This document shows positions 27,270 to 39,653 of a stretch of 64,000 nucleotides of DNA, piece after piece; position 1 is the stretch's first letter, and each line of letters starts with the position of its first letter. The stretch spans positions 27,067,818 to 27,131,817 of the forward strand of contig JAJEKV010000004.1 in the NCBI GenBank assembly GCA_021234155.1, in the 5' to 3' direction. Source of the stretch: Isoetes taiwanensis (taxonomy: Eukaryota; Streptophyta; Lycopodiopsida; Isoetales; Isoetaceae). The translations under genes and the position numbers were made by a program. The notes under the pieces are model-generated. The model did not search any database, was not told where the DNA came from, and saw nothing but the letters and a program-made list of their open reading frames with translations.

Positions 27270-27960
27270 CAGTTATTTTAGAAAGTTGTTTCTCATATAA
27301 ATATAAATATAAATATGATAAAATACCTATGGAAAAACAAATGAATCTAATAGGCAGGTGTATAAAGCAGATTACCATTATAATCAAAGATCAATGATAA
27401 TTTGCATCACCGGTTGGTTGGTTGGAACACATCAATAAATGGTTGGTTGGTTGGTTGGTTGGAACATATGAATAAAAGACTGGTTGAAAGTCTCAAATTC
27501 CCATAGGTTAAGACCAATAGAGACAACATTCCATATATTTTATGAGAGATGCCCGCTGTTGTCTGCAAGAAGCACCATTGTATTGTCATGGACTCCCTAG
27601 AATTCCCCATACAACAACTTCAACTAATTTTACTCAATATATGCAATAATACAAAATATGCGTACCCCTTTATTCAAGCATCTTCAACATAAAAATTCAA
27701 GTAAGGTAATTAAGTATAATCGTAATCGGTGCCACATCAAGAATCCTGGTAAAAGTCAGAGTAAAAGCTATGGTTTGTTCACCTCCCAGCCTTGCAAGAA
27801 CAGGTAAAAGTCGTGAAAAGCTATGGTTTCCTTCACCTCTGCCTCAGATCGTTCCTGTAATTTCTAATGTCACTTCCTATTAAAATCATTCCACAAAAGA
27901 ACAAAAATATAGAACTGGACATTAACAATGACCTTTACTTTCATCAAACATCAAAAATGA
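27270..27960. repeat. Direct repeat D, copy 2, with (TTGG)n
   Basis: Second copy of the 25,785-26,500 segment. The TTGG run is at about 27,440-27,462. The copies are about 1.49 kb apart in register, leaving about 770 bases between them. They do not begin TG or end CA in an obvious way, so a small LTR element is possible but not shown. Confidence 0.8.
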
Positions 27961-30900
27961 AATTTGCATAAAGCCGCCATGACACCACTCGTGGTCCCAC
28001 ATAAGTGAGGCAGCATTGTTTTTAATTGAACATAAATGTAAATAGCCAGAAATAATTGCCATGAAAAAGAGTTCTTGTGGCATTTCTTAGAACATCTTTC
28101 TTAATAATCCCATTTCCTGTGTCATTGTAATTCAAGACATCATATCTCACTATGACCTTTGCGGGAATAATTCAAATGCTTCATTAGGCAATCCCTGACA
28201 TCACCTGAAATTAAAGCAGTCTATGAGACCTCATTTTCCTATGATATCCAATAAAACAATTCAACTATCCTTATATTGATTACCTTGTTGTATATAACCA
28301 GAAATCATAGTAGTTTAAGAAATGGCATCCCGCTAACATTTTTGGCTAGAACATCTTGGTCAAGGTTGGAAGAGATCATTTGAAGAGTGGTACGATAGGT
28401 ATAAATTAACTCGCCTGCATTCACCGCATTAAAAGAATACCTTGCATGAAGCTGGCCTCCTTTTTGAATTTCCTTGTGAAATGATTAATGAGGAAGCATC
28501 AGTCCATGCTTCAAGTATCCTTAACATTTTTGCACAAGGCTTCTTGCGATGCCGACAATGCTACTTCATTTCGCTTTAATTTCATCTCATAGCATTCTTG
28601 GAAACAAAATAGGGTCATAGAACCCTTGCGCCGAGTATACTCGCAATTAACGTGACATTCAAGAGACTAAATCTGGTTCTATATCTTCTTCTTCCATCCT
28701 TCCAAGGCACTTAGTGTAAGAACTCCCTCTTCCATAACAGCACTCTTATTCTCAGAATCATTATGTTCTAAGATATAAGATCTCATTTGACATACACCGC
28801 CAACTAATGTGTTTCCCATAACAACATCGATTGAAATTTATCTTTCAATATATTTTGATGAATGGATACTTTGGAAAATGTTTTCACTATGAAATATGCC
28901 TTGAGGATTGCAATATAGATACTACCACCGCTCAATATCCCGCGGCGCATCTCACATTCAGAGGGCTATCTCGACGCTATCTACCTTAACATTAAGCAAC
29001 CGGTGGATCGCCGCTCCATGTATGCACTTGGTGCCGCAACGTATTTCCATGGCAAGCAAAAATTGCATGAGGTGGCTGGCCATCCAGCACACAGAGTCTA
29101 ATTCAAGAGTATAATCAGATGAACTGCACTCCATCTAACATAATCAATGCCCTTTGTAAGATTCTATGCCCCATTTCTAGCTATGGGTATGCTTTGGTCT
29201 TCTGAATGCTTAATGCCCATTTCACCATGCAACCATGGTAGCAAGAACTACATATAGCGTGAGGCTCGATTTGTAAAGAAGCTCTATTAGAGCTTGAAAT
29301 TCGGGTGGCAAAGGGAAGCAAATTTTCCATGGGAAAAAATGAGACAAACAAGTGAAAAATATCAAGCAAACATTATCTCGCAAAGAGATTACAAAACACC
29401 AAGATACCAAGTCAACTAACTGGATGGTACAGCAAGGCATCACAGTCTTCCTCAAAATTACTCTTTGAGCTTCAATCAATCCGACGGTAATAGCTGGGTT
29501 CACTTGCATCACAAAACAATCTACTCTTGACTACAATTCTCTCATAAACATGTAGTCCATCGCTTCATCGCCCAGGTACCACGCATGGACAACCTGTATC
29601 AATGATATAACGCTTTACTTGTCACATATGCATGCCAATGCACATCTTCGCACTACAATGCTATCGGGCCGCTTGGACAACTTTTTCCCCGATATATGGG
29701 CCTGCTTATACCGCATAAGTTTTAGTACATGGAGAAATAAGATGATATAGTGCTAGATACAATAGATTTACCATGGAAAGATACAAATAATAAATATTAT
29801 TCGATCGAGATCTTGGTGAATATCTCAGTGAGACACTAATGCTATGATAATAATGCTAACCGAGATCTCAATGTTGAATAAAAAATATCTCGTATCGACA
29901 TACAATGTTCCTCACCACTACCCTTTCCAAATAAGGTTTCTCGCGACGTACCTTTGTGAGCTCTATTGAACTAAGAGTAGCGATAGAAGCTCGAATCCAT
30001 CCTTCATGCATGGCTAAGTAACGAAGGATCCATAATTTTGGAAAGGGAAAGGTTCTGCTACTTCTAAGTAAGGCATTCTAGATCATGGTCCATTGCTGTA
30101 ACCTTCAATTAACATATACTCTTTAACTAATTCCTATTGTTATAAATGATTATCTTTATCAAGCATAATGTTGTATCTTACTCAAACAAACGTGCTCCAA
30201 CAAAATTGTAACAGCTTAGTTAAATGGTCATCTTCTAGATAGGTCGTTTCAAAAAAGTTTTCATTATAACAAATTAGCCGTAATATAAGTCTCCCAACAA
30301 ATAAACAAGAATGTTCACAATGAATGCATTTGCTCAAAAGAAAAGAACCACTTTTGCATGTAATAAAATGAGAAATAGTTCTCACCCTTACATGCTACAT
30401 GTGTTCCTTTTTTGTTGTGATATTCTCAATAGGACACATGATTGCTTCTCCACTCTTCAAGACTTTAAATCAGATCCCGAAAAGAGAAGTCAAAATCATG
30501 TAATATGTAAGCACATCCATGTGTTGTAAAATGAAGGTATAGGCTCGAGTAGCTTGTGAATTTCATTAAAAGAAGCAATCAATACATGGTATAGAACTCA
30601 GATACACTCCCATCAGTAAGACATCACCATACTGTAGTTTAGCATCACCATTCACAAAGTGTCAAAATAATGCAAGATCTAGTTATTAGCAAAACAAAAC
30701 ATGTTCGCAAGCGTAAAACCAAGCATTAAGTAAAACAAGAAAAATTACTCGATTCACTTGTTGAAGCACTTAAAGCATTATGATTTGCTATAAGCTTATC
30801 CCGCGTGATCTCCACAAATGTAGATCAAATCCCTTCCGACATTACATTGACCTTGTTCCAAACAAAAGAGTGGTAGAAAATAGTCATAGCAACCAATAAA

Positions 30901-31847
30901 ATGTAGGATGAAATCCATTCGACATTATAATCGATCTCTTTCTAATAACGCATGTCCAAGAAATGAACCTACAAAGGAGAAAACTTGACGACAATTACAT
31001 TCCTAAAGCTACTTCATGATAAAATGATCTAAAATATAAAAGTAGAAGGAAAAAGAATAGATATTTGGCAACCTCAGGTGGGAAGTTGTAATGCATTTAC
31101 ATCTTAGAGCCGCAGTCACTAAGATTAGAAGAAAGTAAAACCATATGCAAAACGTGGAAATAATTTCAGACGCATCATAAGCTCCATAGATAGTGTGCAA
31201 AATATATGGTAAGATGGTCTTAAATGATCAAATCAATAGTTTCTCCTTTTCAACACTTTTATGCCGAAAGCAAAACCAAAGATTCCACCAAAACCATTCA
31301 ACTCCTACCTAAAACGCCGTACTAACAAATTAAGATGGTGAAACAACATATGTAGCTTACTCAATCAAACATACATTTTGAATCCGTGATCAAGTACCGA
31401 TTGAAAATCCGCCAAATGGCTGCTATCTTTCCATTTCCATCTATGCAACCCAAAAGCTTAATGATTGCAGTGGATAATCAAGGTCACGGCTGCATCTATC
31501 AACAAAGAAGACATAACTGTAAGTAATTGTAAGCATTGTTAAGTCCAAAAGCCATGCATGGCTCTTCAACAAAAGATAGGAAAGAAACGCTTTGAAAAAA
31601 TATATACCATGGCAAATTCCATTTATCATTCATGTAATTCTCATGTTGTTTTATTGGCCATAGCATATAGATTTCATAATCTCGATCAAATCCGTGAGAA
31701 GCTGCATAATGTAGATCAAACCTTTGTTATCAAAAGCAGAGCAAACTCCACCCTCTTCCAAAATACGGCGAGCTAAGAACATATTGGGAGTTTCAAAACA
31801 TAATTGCAAGATCAAAATGCAAGAGATCCTCACAAGAACTAAAACCA
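27961..31847. other. Intergenic DNA, no recognised gene
   Basis: AT-rich sequence. Short frames at 28,908-29,114, 29,222-29,512 and 30,311-30,529 have no recognisable motif. No LTR or tRNA-like element was found before the gypsy element that starts at about 31,848. Confidence 0.4.
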
Positions 31848-32880
31848 CGTAGAACTAATAATTTGTCTCGGGACTATATTTTGGGTGAAAACGCGATCGC
31901 CGCAACGCCTAATGCAGATCTTACCATGTTAAATTGCATAAAATGGCATATTTGGCATATTTGAAATGTTATTATTTGAAGATGTAACCTTGAAGGATTT
32001 ATTTCTTTATAATAAGTGGAAAATATGGGAAGCTAAGAAGAGCATATTTACTTTAATCTAACTGAGATTTATGGAAAACTAATGGTGGAGATCAAAAGCC
32101 CTATTTCAATTCGAAAGGCATAAGGCAAAAGGGTTACTTGCTGAATCCAGCAGAGGGAAGGAGGAGCCGCACTTAAAGGAGAGGGCTTCCACCAACAGAC
32201 GCAAGGCATTGGAGAAGTCACCTGGATGAGGCGTGAGATCGGATCCCGGTGAAGAGGCAAATCGCGACCATTTGGGAGTATACCGCATCGGCTTGGCAAG
32301 AGGTTCCAAACATATCGAAGCATTCTGACCTTGCTGCATCATCATTTGGAGCAGAAAGTAAAGATCCTGGCCATATCCCACCGTGATAAGGTACGTATTA
32401 TTGGGGCAGATTTAGGGAGGCCGACCCATTATTCTGCTAGAGCAGGAAAAGCGTATATTATCAGAGCAGAAAGCATCTCCAGGGAAGATCCCACACCAGA
32501 GCAGAAAGCAGTTGTAGAACATGTACAGACCACGTCAAGATCTTCCTCGACATACTCGTGGCCGCTTATTCATGCTCACGTAGATAAGTCTATCAAGCAT
32601 TCTCATTATTCAATTTTAAAAACTATGAATGTGATTCTTATTGTCAAACTACTGATTACATATGTCCTGGTTTATGAGATAAGTGCTATGGATATTTGGT
32701 GTACTCCGTGATCAAACTATGGAATATAAACTCCTGCCTCATTTATATATTACTTGTTATGAAATGCTCTCGAATCTTTAAACCTTATAGCCATATATCC
32801 GGGATACCGTGGTCCACTGCATTGATAATGAATTATCCACGCTATATTGTTCCTGGCCAATAACACGAAAACCGCCATAT
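31848..32880 (+). repeat. 5' LTR of the gypsy element
   Basis: It matches 39,654-40,699 along its length, for example CCATGTTAAATTGCATAAAA, TGATAAGGTA-like phrases and ATGAATGTGATTCTTATTGT. The first bases, CGTAGAAC, correspond to TGTAGAAC in the 3' LTR. The inner end is near ACACGAAAACCG and is approximate. It differs from its partner by many small indels and substitutions. An open frame of 126 codons inside it is incidental. Confidence 0.85.
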
Positions 32881-33289
32881 TGTTTGGCTTCATCGACCGT
32901 GCCTTAGAGGAGCTAGATTATCTCATGTACAAACCTTGCATCCTGAACCGAAATGATTAATAATTATTATTGCTTGTCCTAATAATTCGCTTCTGCATAC
33001 TCACAACAATAAATTATGTTAAGAGATCGGGAAGAGGGGAAAACTGACCGAATAGAAAATGGGATCAAGCCGTTCTTACGCTAAAATGTAAGAGCCGAAG
33101 AGTGCCACTGCTATAGATGGACATGCCACTCCATATAACCCGTGGATGTATGAATCCATCATTCACTAAAGAGCAAAGGGAGAAGCAAGCTCCACTAAGA
33201 CAAGAGAGATATAATAGACGAAGAACAAGAGGAGGGAAGATCTTCACTAAAAAACACTATTCCACGACTAGCCATTCTGAAAATCACCA

Positions 33290-34300
33290 AAATATGAGCA
33301 ATATCAATCGTCAACCAGCGCCAAGATGCCATGGGTAAATTTTTTTAATGGTCGTAGGAGAAGATCCCATCACATTACGTTAGCCATTTCTTACCTGCGG
33401 AGTGAGGGCAAATCAAGAGAATACAAATACGAGCGATTAAGATGGTTCCCAGCTACTTGATGGGTGGAGCCTTTATGGTATCGCCCACTCATTGAAGAAT
33501 ACTCACCTCTATGCTACTTGGAAGGAATTGGAAGAAGCATTTCTAAACTTTAGACCTCACGGGTTTATGATACCGGATGACGAATTACAAGACTTCACCA
33601 TGTTGCCAAACGAAATTCATTCAAAGTTATGTTAATAGATTCTCGTGAGACTCTTGGTAAGAAACCAAACCACCGCATGTCGACATCGACAGATGGTTTA
33701 CTAAAGGACTTCCTAGCCACATGAGCTTTATGTGGGGAATGTACCAAGGCCCTGAAGCAAAGAATTAAAATTGCATCCCAAATCAGAACTCCGGCAGGAT
33801 GAATTATATGAAACCTGCCAAAATGAATGCGCTAATATGACAAGCATCCCTAGTTTCTATGCCTAATGGGGCAAAGTGCCGCCGCTACACTCTTAATATT
33901 CCGCATACATGTCCATTATGCATCCCCTCAATTAGTTGATTATAGTAGAATGTCTTTACTCGAGCAACTTCTAGGAGGGTTGGTGCAGCCACAAATAGCT
34001 CCAATCAGCCTCCTATATCTGATCTTCGACAACTATTAGGCAAACAATTGATGAGGCCTTTGAAAAGGAGTTGCGTTAAATTATCCGCAATTAGAACACC
34101 TCGTAAATTCAGGAGCCCAAGCCCCTGCGACAAACGTATGGTGCGTTCAATGTCAAGGTTATGGTCATTTCCCACGAGTGTCCTTTGACCAAGCCTAGGG
34201 ACATGGTGCACTATTGTCGAGGGAGTAACCATAATGATAATGACCGCTATTTCCGCTGTAAGATAGGAGAGATGATCCGAGAACAAATGTGAGACCCTGT
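33290..34300 (+). pseudogene. gag remnant: capsid motif and zinc knuckle
   Basis: Around 33,440-33,545, read across frames, are the retrotransposon gag landmarks RLRWFPATLMGGAF and TWKELEEAF. Near 34,140-34,190 WCVQCQGYGHFP begins a CCHC zinc knuckle of the CX2CX4HX4C type; the final Cys lies just past a frame break. Capsid would package the RNA and the knuckle bind it. No single frame covers the region, so no gag protein can be made from this copy as written. Confidence 0.6.
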
Positions 34301-36179
34301 TGTCTCAAAACCTTCTAGCACTCCTACCTATTATATCCAACTCCGCCATGGTGGTAGATAGTGGACAAAATGCCCCATTAGTTCCCCGCTTATGCCGCTT
34401 AATCCATCTACACAAGGAGAAATAATAATACACCCAATAGGTTCTCAAGGCTAAAGCACCAAGACAATCAAGGTCCCAACAACCTATTGATGTTTCAGAT
34501 GCCAGAAGAGGATAATATATAGCTCCTAATTGTCCCAATCCACGAAAAGAAGTAGGTTTTGAACCTGCGGTGCGGTGCATTTGGTAATACCTGTGGGTTA
34601 CACTCACAAGATAGGTTCACATGTATTGTCACCGCCATCTATGGAAAAACGGATCTAAGGGGAAAGAAAAAATCCTTGACTCCTAATTTATGTGAACCAA
34701 TAGAGGGAAAACTCATGCCCTATCTATCAGGATGCAATTGTTGAATCCTAATAATCGCAGAAGGAGTAGACGCGGTGAGATTCGAAAAGTTCACTTTTAG
34801 GGATTAGGGTGACACCCAAGACACTCCTAAGGAGACTTTGCATGACATCACTTCACATTTAAAGAACTTAAAGGCATTATGGATGCAGGAAACTCCTCTT
34901 TTCCCAAACGAGAAGGAGTCCGAGAGCAACTTTAGGAAACCAAGGAGTAGAAGGAAGTACAAGAAAATTCCGAACTTTCTAAAGACATGCCTACTTATGA
35001 TATATTGGCTGATTTAGGGCAATATTAGACCCACTATCACTTTTGCACAACCGTTGTTCTTTATCCTCCATGTAGAAGGAAGTGGTCAGCGCTCTACGAG
35101 GACAAGTGTAAAGGATCGTGATCCTCTAATTCCATATGGCCCTCTTTGTTTGATATGAAATCGCCATCCGTGCATGTTGTTGCAGGATTTAGGGCTAGAT
35201 TCACTGCGGATTGACTACGGATCCGGGTTAACATTACGCCGTAAGAAACCTTCAAGATTAGACCTACCCGCGACCTTCTCCCCGCTTTATTTTAGAGTAA
35301 GGATGGCTGATCGTGAGACGAAAGTAAAACCTTTAGGCATGATTACCTAAAACCATGATTGCAAATCTTATATTCCATGTGGATTATGAAGTTCCTCGAA
35401 GCTACCACCACTTCCGTGAGATGTTCTTATCCGATTATTATTCAGTCAATTCATGGTTGTTGCAGCCGTGAGCAATACACGCATTGGCATATAGAGGAAT
35501 TTTAGTTATTGGTGATGGAAGTCAATAGGGTGGAAATTAGGTGAGTGAAATGCCAAAAGTCGCCGCGACACCTGAAGCAGAATCTGATTCCAAAGGACGA
35601 TGATAGTGAAAGAAGGACAATGATGATCATGATTATAATCCGTATAGTGCATATGTAATGTAGCATCCTCTAGTGAGCCACAAGAGGATATGACCTTTGA
35701 AAGAAGAAGGTGTGTACGGAAAGTTAATGATGATGTTGTAGATCTGGGAGGATACAATTCCTAAATTTCATGGGTGTTATAGATGTTAACCAAAGTTGAA
35801 GCGGAGAAGGAATGTGAAGAAGAAGAAGAAGAAGATATTAAACAAGACATCCCGACATTTCACAGCACAATCTAAGAGATCAAGGTGGAAAAGAAGCCCC
35901 GCGCATGAAATTAGTCAATATGAAACCTTCTTCGACAACCTCCCAAGGTGCAAGAAATGAATCCTGGAAAGGAGGAGAAGTAAAGACAATAAAGAGCTAA
36001 TATCACTGGACGGTATGACAATTGTGTTGTTCTTACTGGGCAATATCACGACATTTCTTTGGCGCGGTCATATGATGATTTGAAGGGCATTAACCCGGCC
36101 CCTATGTATGCATAAGATTGAGCTCCATGATAACGCTTAAACCCAGAGTGCAAAACCTTATAGACTTAATCCTGGGAAT

Positions 36180-36615
36180 TTGCCAAAGCAGCTTAAGGAG
36201 GAGATTGATAAGTCAGTTGGTTATTGGCTTTATCTACCCCAGATTATAGAATGGGTATCACCTATCGCGGTAAGTGTTTATAAGAAAAATTTGAAAATAC
36301 GCAGGTATGTGTTGATTATCTAAGCTAACGATGCCACTCAAAAGACTATTTTCCTATTCCCTTCACTGCATCGGCGTTAGATGTCGAGCGGTCAAGAGGT
36401 TTATTCATTTATGGATGGATTCCTGATATAACCAAGTATTGATTAGACCGTAAGATAGGAGAAGACAACATTTGTAACCATTTGGGGAACTTATGCCATC
36501 GAGTGATGCCCCTTTGGTTTATGTAACGCCCTACATTCCACGGGTTATTACGCTAAAGTCTTCAAGGAGTTTTGTGCAAGACTTTATGAAGGTATTCTTT
36601 AGATGACTTTGCCGT
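36180..36615 (+). pseudogene. N-terminal reverse transcriptase remnant
   Basis: The start of the gypsy RT domain is visible in pieces: KEEIDK near 36,208, EWVSPI near 36,255, a degraded primer-grip region near 36,300-36,350, FMDGF near 36,410, VMPFGLCN near 36,505 and the catalytic LDDFAV near 36,600. It joins the intact frame beginning at 36,616. Frame shifts and stops separate the pieces, and some core sequence is missing. Confidence 0.7.
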
Positions 36616-38748
36616 TTGGATCCTCGAAGTTATCATTTGAGTAAGTTGGAGTTATGCTTTCAGCGTTGTAGGGAATTTGGAATCTCCTTGAACCCAGAAA
36701 AATGTACTTTTGTGGTTACACATGGTGTTTTGTTAGGTTTTGTTGTATCGATACATGGACTTACGATTGACCCACACAAAACTTCTAAAATCCTTGATTT
36801 GCAGCCTCCAACGAGTGTTAAAGAGTTGCAAGCTTTTCTAGGGCATGTAGGATATCATAGGCGCTTTATTGATCATTATGCACAACGAGCTTTGCCACTT
36901 ACTAAGTTGTTGCGAAAATCAAAGGAATATAATTGGAATGATGCATGTCAAAAAGCATTTGAAGAACTAAAATTAGCCTTAGTTAAATCACCCATTTTAA
37001 AGTCTCCAGATTGGTCTAAAGAATTCCATGTGTTGATTGATGCATCAAACTATGCTATAGGTAGCATTTTATGTCAAGCTGATGAAAAGAATATCGATCA
37101 TCCCATATTCTATGCAAGTAGGCAATTAACTAAAGCTGAGCAGAACTACTCTACTACTGAACGTGAGGCACTTGGCATGATTTTTTCGATCCAAAAATTT
37201 AGGCATTATCTCCTTGCTAATGAATTTGCATTTGTTGTTGACCACCAACCTTTGAAGTATTTGATCAACAAGCCTTGCCGCACGGGAAGGATTGCTCGTT
37301 GGTTGTTGTTATTGCAGGAATTCAAGTTCCGAATTGTTGTACGAGCTGGGAAGATACATTCAGCAGCTGATCATTTGTCAAGAATTTCAGGACCAAAAGA
37401 AGAAGGAGATATTCCAGATTGTTTGCCAGATGAAGTACTCTTTTCTGTAGAAGCTGTACCCGAATGGTATGAATCTATTGCGTCTTATTTATCTACAGGG
37501 GAATTTCCAGAAGGTATGAGTGTTGTTGGTAAAAGACGATTAATAATTCAATCAAAGCCATATACACTTGTTGCGGGTCAATTATATAAATTAGGTCATG
37601 ATGATGTGTTGAGACGATGCATAATGCCACATGAAATTAGAGCTGTGTTGCAATCATGTCATGATGGACCTAGTGGTGGGCATTTCTCTATAGATACCAC
37701 TATTAAGAAAATTCTTCAAGCTGGATTATGGTGGCCTAAATTGCATGCTGATGTTAGGGCATATGTTAGACATTGTGATGTATGTCAAAGGGTGGGGAAG
37801 CCTTCTAACAGAGACGTTATGCCTTTACATCCAATAATGCCTATTTTGCCTTTTGAAAAATGGGGAATCGATTTTGTAGGACCAATCAAGCCATCTGCTA
37901 TGCATACTGGTAATAAATATATTTTGGTTTGTACTGACTATGTTACCAAGTGGGTGGAAGCACGTGCGTTTAGGGAAGACACAGCCAATAATGTGGCTAT
38001 ATTCTTGTACGAAAATATCATAACACGTTTTGGCTGCCCTTTGGAATTGGTCAGCGATAGAGGTAAGCATTTCCTTAATGATACTATTGAAGCTTTAACT
38101 AATAGATATGGGGTGAAACATAGAAAGACAACTCCATATCATCCACGCGCAAACGGCCAGGTGGAGCGTACAAATAAAACTCTATGTACCATAATTACCA
38201 AAATTTGTAATGCCAACCGCACAGATTGGGATAAACGCCTTTTCGATGCGTTGTGGGCCTATCGCATTGCACATAAAGTTACAACAAATGCTACACCTTT
38301 TAAATTAGTATATGGGCAAGAAGCTATAGTTCCTATTGAGCTAGAACTCCCATCCTTGAGAATCGCTATTGAACATAAATTAGACTGGGATGGTAGTTTG
38401 CGAGCAAGATTAGCACAATTAGAAGCCCTTGATGAAAGCAGACTCTATGCTTATATATCACGGGAAGCAATTCAACAACGTCGCAAAGCATGGTATGATC
38501 GGCATCGAAACAATAAACACTTCGATAAAGGTAACTTAGTTCTACTTTATGATAGTAAGCATTGGAAGAAACCGGGTAAACTCAGGATGCGTTGGAAAGG
38601 TCCTTATATTGTTAAAGAAATATATGATAATGGATCTGTATTACTAAAAGATTTTGCAGGAAATGAGCTTCCCACACGAGTGAACGGTGCGAGACTTAAA
38701 GTGTATCATATGCGAACAACTAGCGACCATCCTTCAAATAAGGTGTAG
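36616..38748 (+). CDS. gypsy polyprotein, C-terminal part: RT end, RNase H and integrase
   Basis: An intact 710-codon frame. Residues 1-100 are the end of the RT domain and its connection (SLNPEKCTF, LQAFLGHVGYHRRFI). RNase H follows: D142 in VLIDAS, the TEREAL acidic motif at 181-186, D209 in VVDH and D252 in AADHLSR. The integrase zinc finger is H349-H356-C387-C390. The integrase core carries D419 (GIDF), D481 (VSDRG) and E517 (GQVERTN), so the catalytic DDE set is present. Residues 650-700 hold the GPYIVKEI and VNGARLKVYHM end found in plant gypsy elements lacking a chromodomain. The annotated start is merely the first Met in the open stretch; the natural pol frame would begin upstream in degraded RT. 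In a working element this part removes template RNA and inserts the cDNA. LVSDRGKHF has Lys where Thr is usual. Confidence 0.95.
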   Translation: MDPRSYHLSKLELCFQRCREFGISLNPEKCTFVVTHGVLLGFVVSIHGLTIDPHKTSKILDLQPPTSVKELQAFLGHVGYHRRFIDHYAQRALPLTKLLRKSKEYNWNDACQKAFEELKLALVKSPILKSPDWSKEFHVLIDASNYAIGSILCQADEKNIDHPIFYASRQLTKAEQNYSTTEREALGMIFSIQKFRHYLLANEFAFVVDHQPLKYLINKPCRTGRIARWLLLLQEFKFRIVVRAGKIHSAADHLSRISGPKEEGDIPDCLPDEVLFSVEAVPEWYESIASYLSTGEFPEGMSVVGKRRLIIQSKPYTLVAGQLYKLGHDDVLRRCIMPHEIRAVLQSCHDGPSGGHFSIDTTIKKILQAGLWWPKLHADVRAYVRHCDVCQRVGKPSNRDVMPLHPIMPILPFEKWGIDFVGPIKPSAMHTGNKYILVCTDYVTKWVEARAFREDTANNVAIFLYENIITRFGCPLELVSDRGKHFLNDTIEALTNRYGVKHRKTTPYHPRANGQVERTNKTLCTIITKICNANRTDWDKRLFDALWAYRIAHKVTTNATPFKLVYGQEAIVPIELELPSLRIAIEHKLDWDGSLRARLAQLEALDESRLYAYISREAIQQRRKAWYDRHRNNKHFDKGNLVLLYDSKHWKKPGKLRMRWKGPYIVKEIYDNGSVLLKDFAGNELPTRVNGARLKVYHMRTTSDHPSNKV

Positions 38749-38799
38749 TATCCATCGGGACGATGAATAAATAAAAAGGGGGGTAGTACTATATTTGAA

Positions 38800-39300
38800 A
38801 AAAAAAAAAAATAAAAAAAATAAAGAAGAAATAACAAATCATTTTTCTGATAATCCATCAGTTTGTCTTCCATTGCTATATCAAATTCATCTCATTTTCT
38901 ATTCTCTCGCTTCACATCAATCCATTAAGACTGCCAATCACCTCCGCATCAAGGCAGCATCTTGTTGTTAACTATTTTTGTTTCCATTGACAGGTGCATT
39001 TGCTTTTTCTCCATCAGAATCAATCCATTTCATTGTACACTCATCCACCCCATTCAATACATCAAAGTCTGCCATATAAGCTTTACCACCAGGCAGCAAT
39101 TATTGTACTAATTTTTGATATTGTTACCATGACAGGGTCATCTGCTTTTCTCCGTGATTATTCAATTCATTCATCTACACTCATTCATATCCTTCAACTC
39201 ATAAAGTGCTGCAATCAGCTTCACCATCTTAGCAGCCATATGCTCTACTAACGTTGTTTTTTCGCTGCAGGAGCATCCTTTTTTCTATCATTTCATGTTC
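38800..39300 (+). repeat. Degenerate ~135-bp tandem repeats between pol and 3' LTR
   Basis: Three imperfect units can be followed by a recurring block near 38,985, 39,130 and 39,265: a TTGACAGGTGCAT or ATGACAGGGTCAT core, then CTTTTTCTCC and a CATTCATC-rich stretch. The AAAAAATAAAAAAAATAAA run near 38,800 precedes them. They are non-coding and belong to the element, since they sit between the pol stop and the polypurine tract. Confidence 0.6.
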
Positions 39301-39640
39301 ATCTATTTTTAGTTGGCCTACCAACCATGTCCATTGTTTTCTTTATCGTTGTTTTCCCATTTCCCATATTGCTGGCCATTTTCCCATCGCCAAAGAAGTC
39401 CGGTGTAGTAAAAGAGTCCAATAAACAAATAATCCAAAAGGTAGAAGGAAGAGTGGGGGATGGGCGCCGCCACCGAGGTTCTTGAGAGAGAGAGTCCCGA
39501 CCTAGATGGGATTTGCCACCCTTGGAAGTATTTTATATTCGGAGAAGCCATAGAATCGCCGATGGAGGCAATGGTTTGGAAGAAAATATTTTGATCATGA
39601 AGAACAAGCTTGAAGAACTCGTCGGGACGTCGAGTTTTTT

Positions 39641-39653
39641 GTAAGGGGAATAA
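39641..39653 (+). promoter_or_regulatory. Polypurine tract of the gypsy element
   Basis: GTAAGGGGAATAA lies directly before the 3' LTR start TGTAGAAC. It would prime plus-strand DNA synthesis. It is short and AT-interrupted, so the exact limits are uncertain. Confidence 0.6.
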
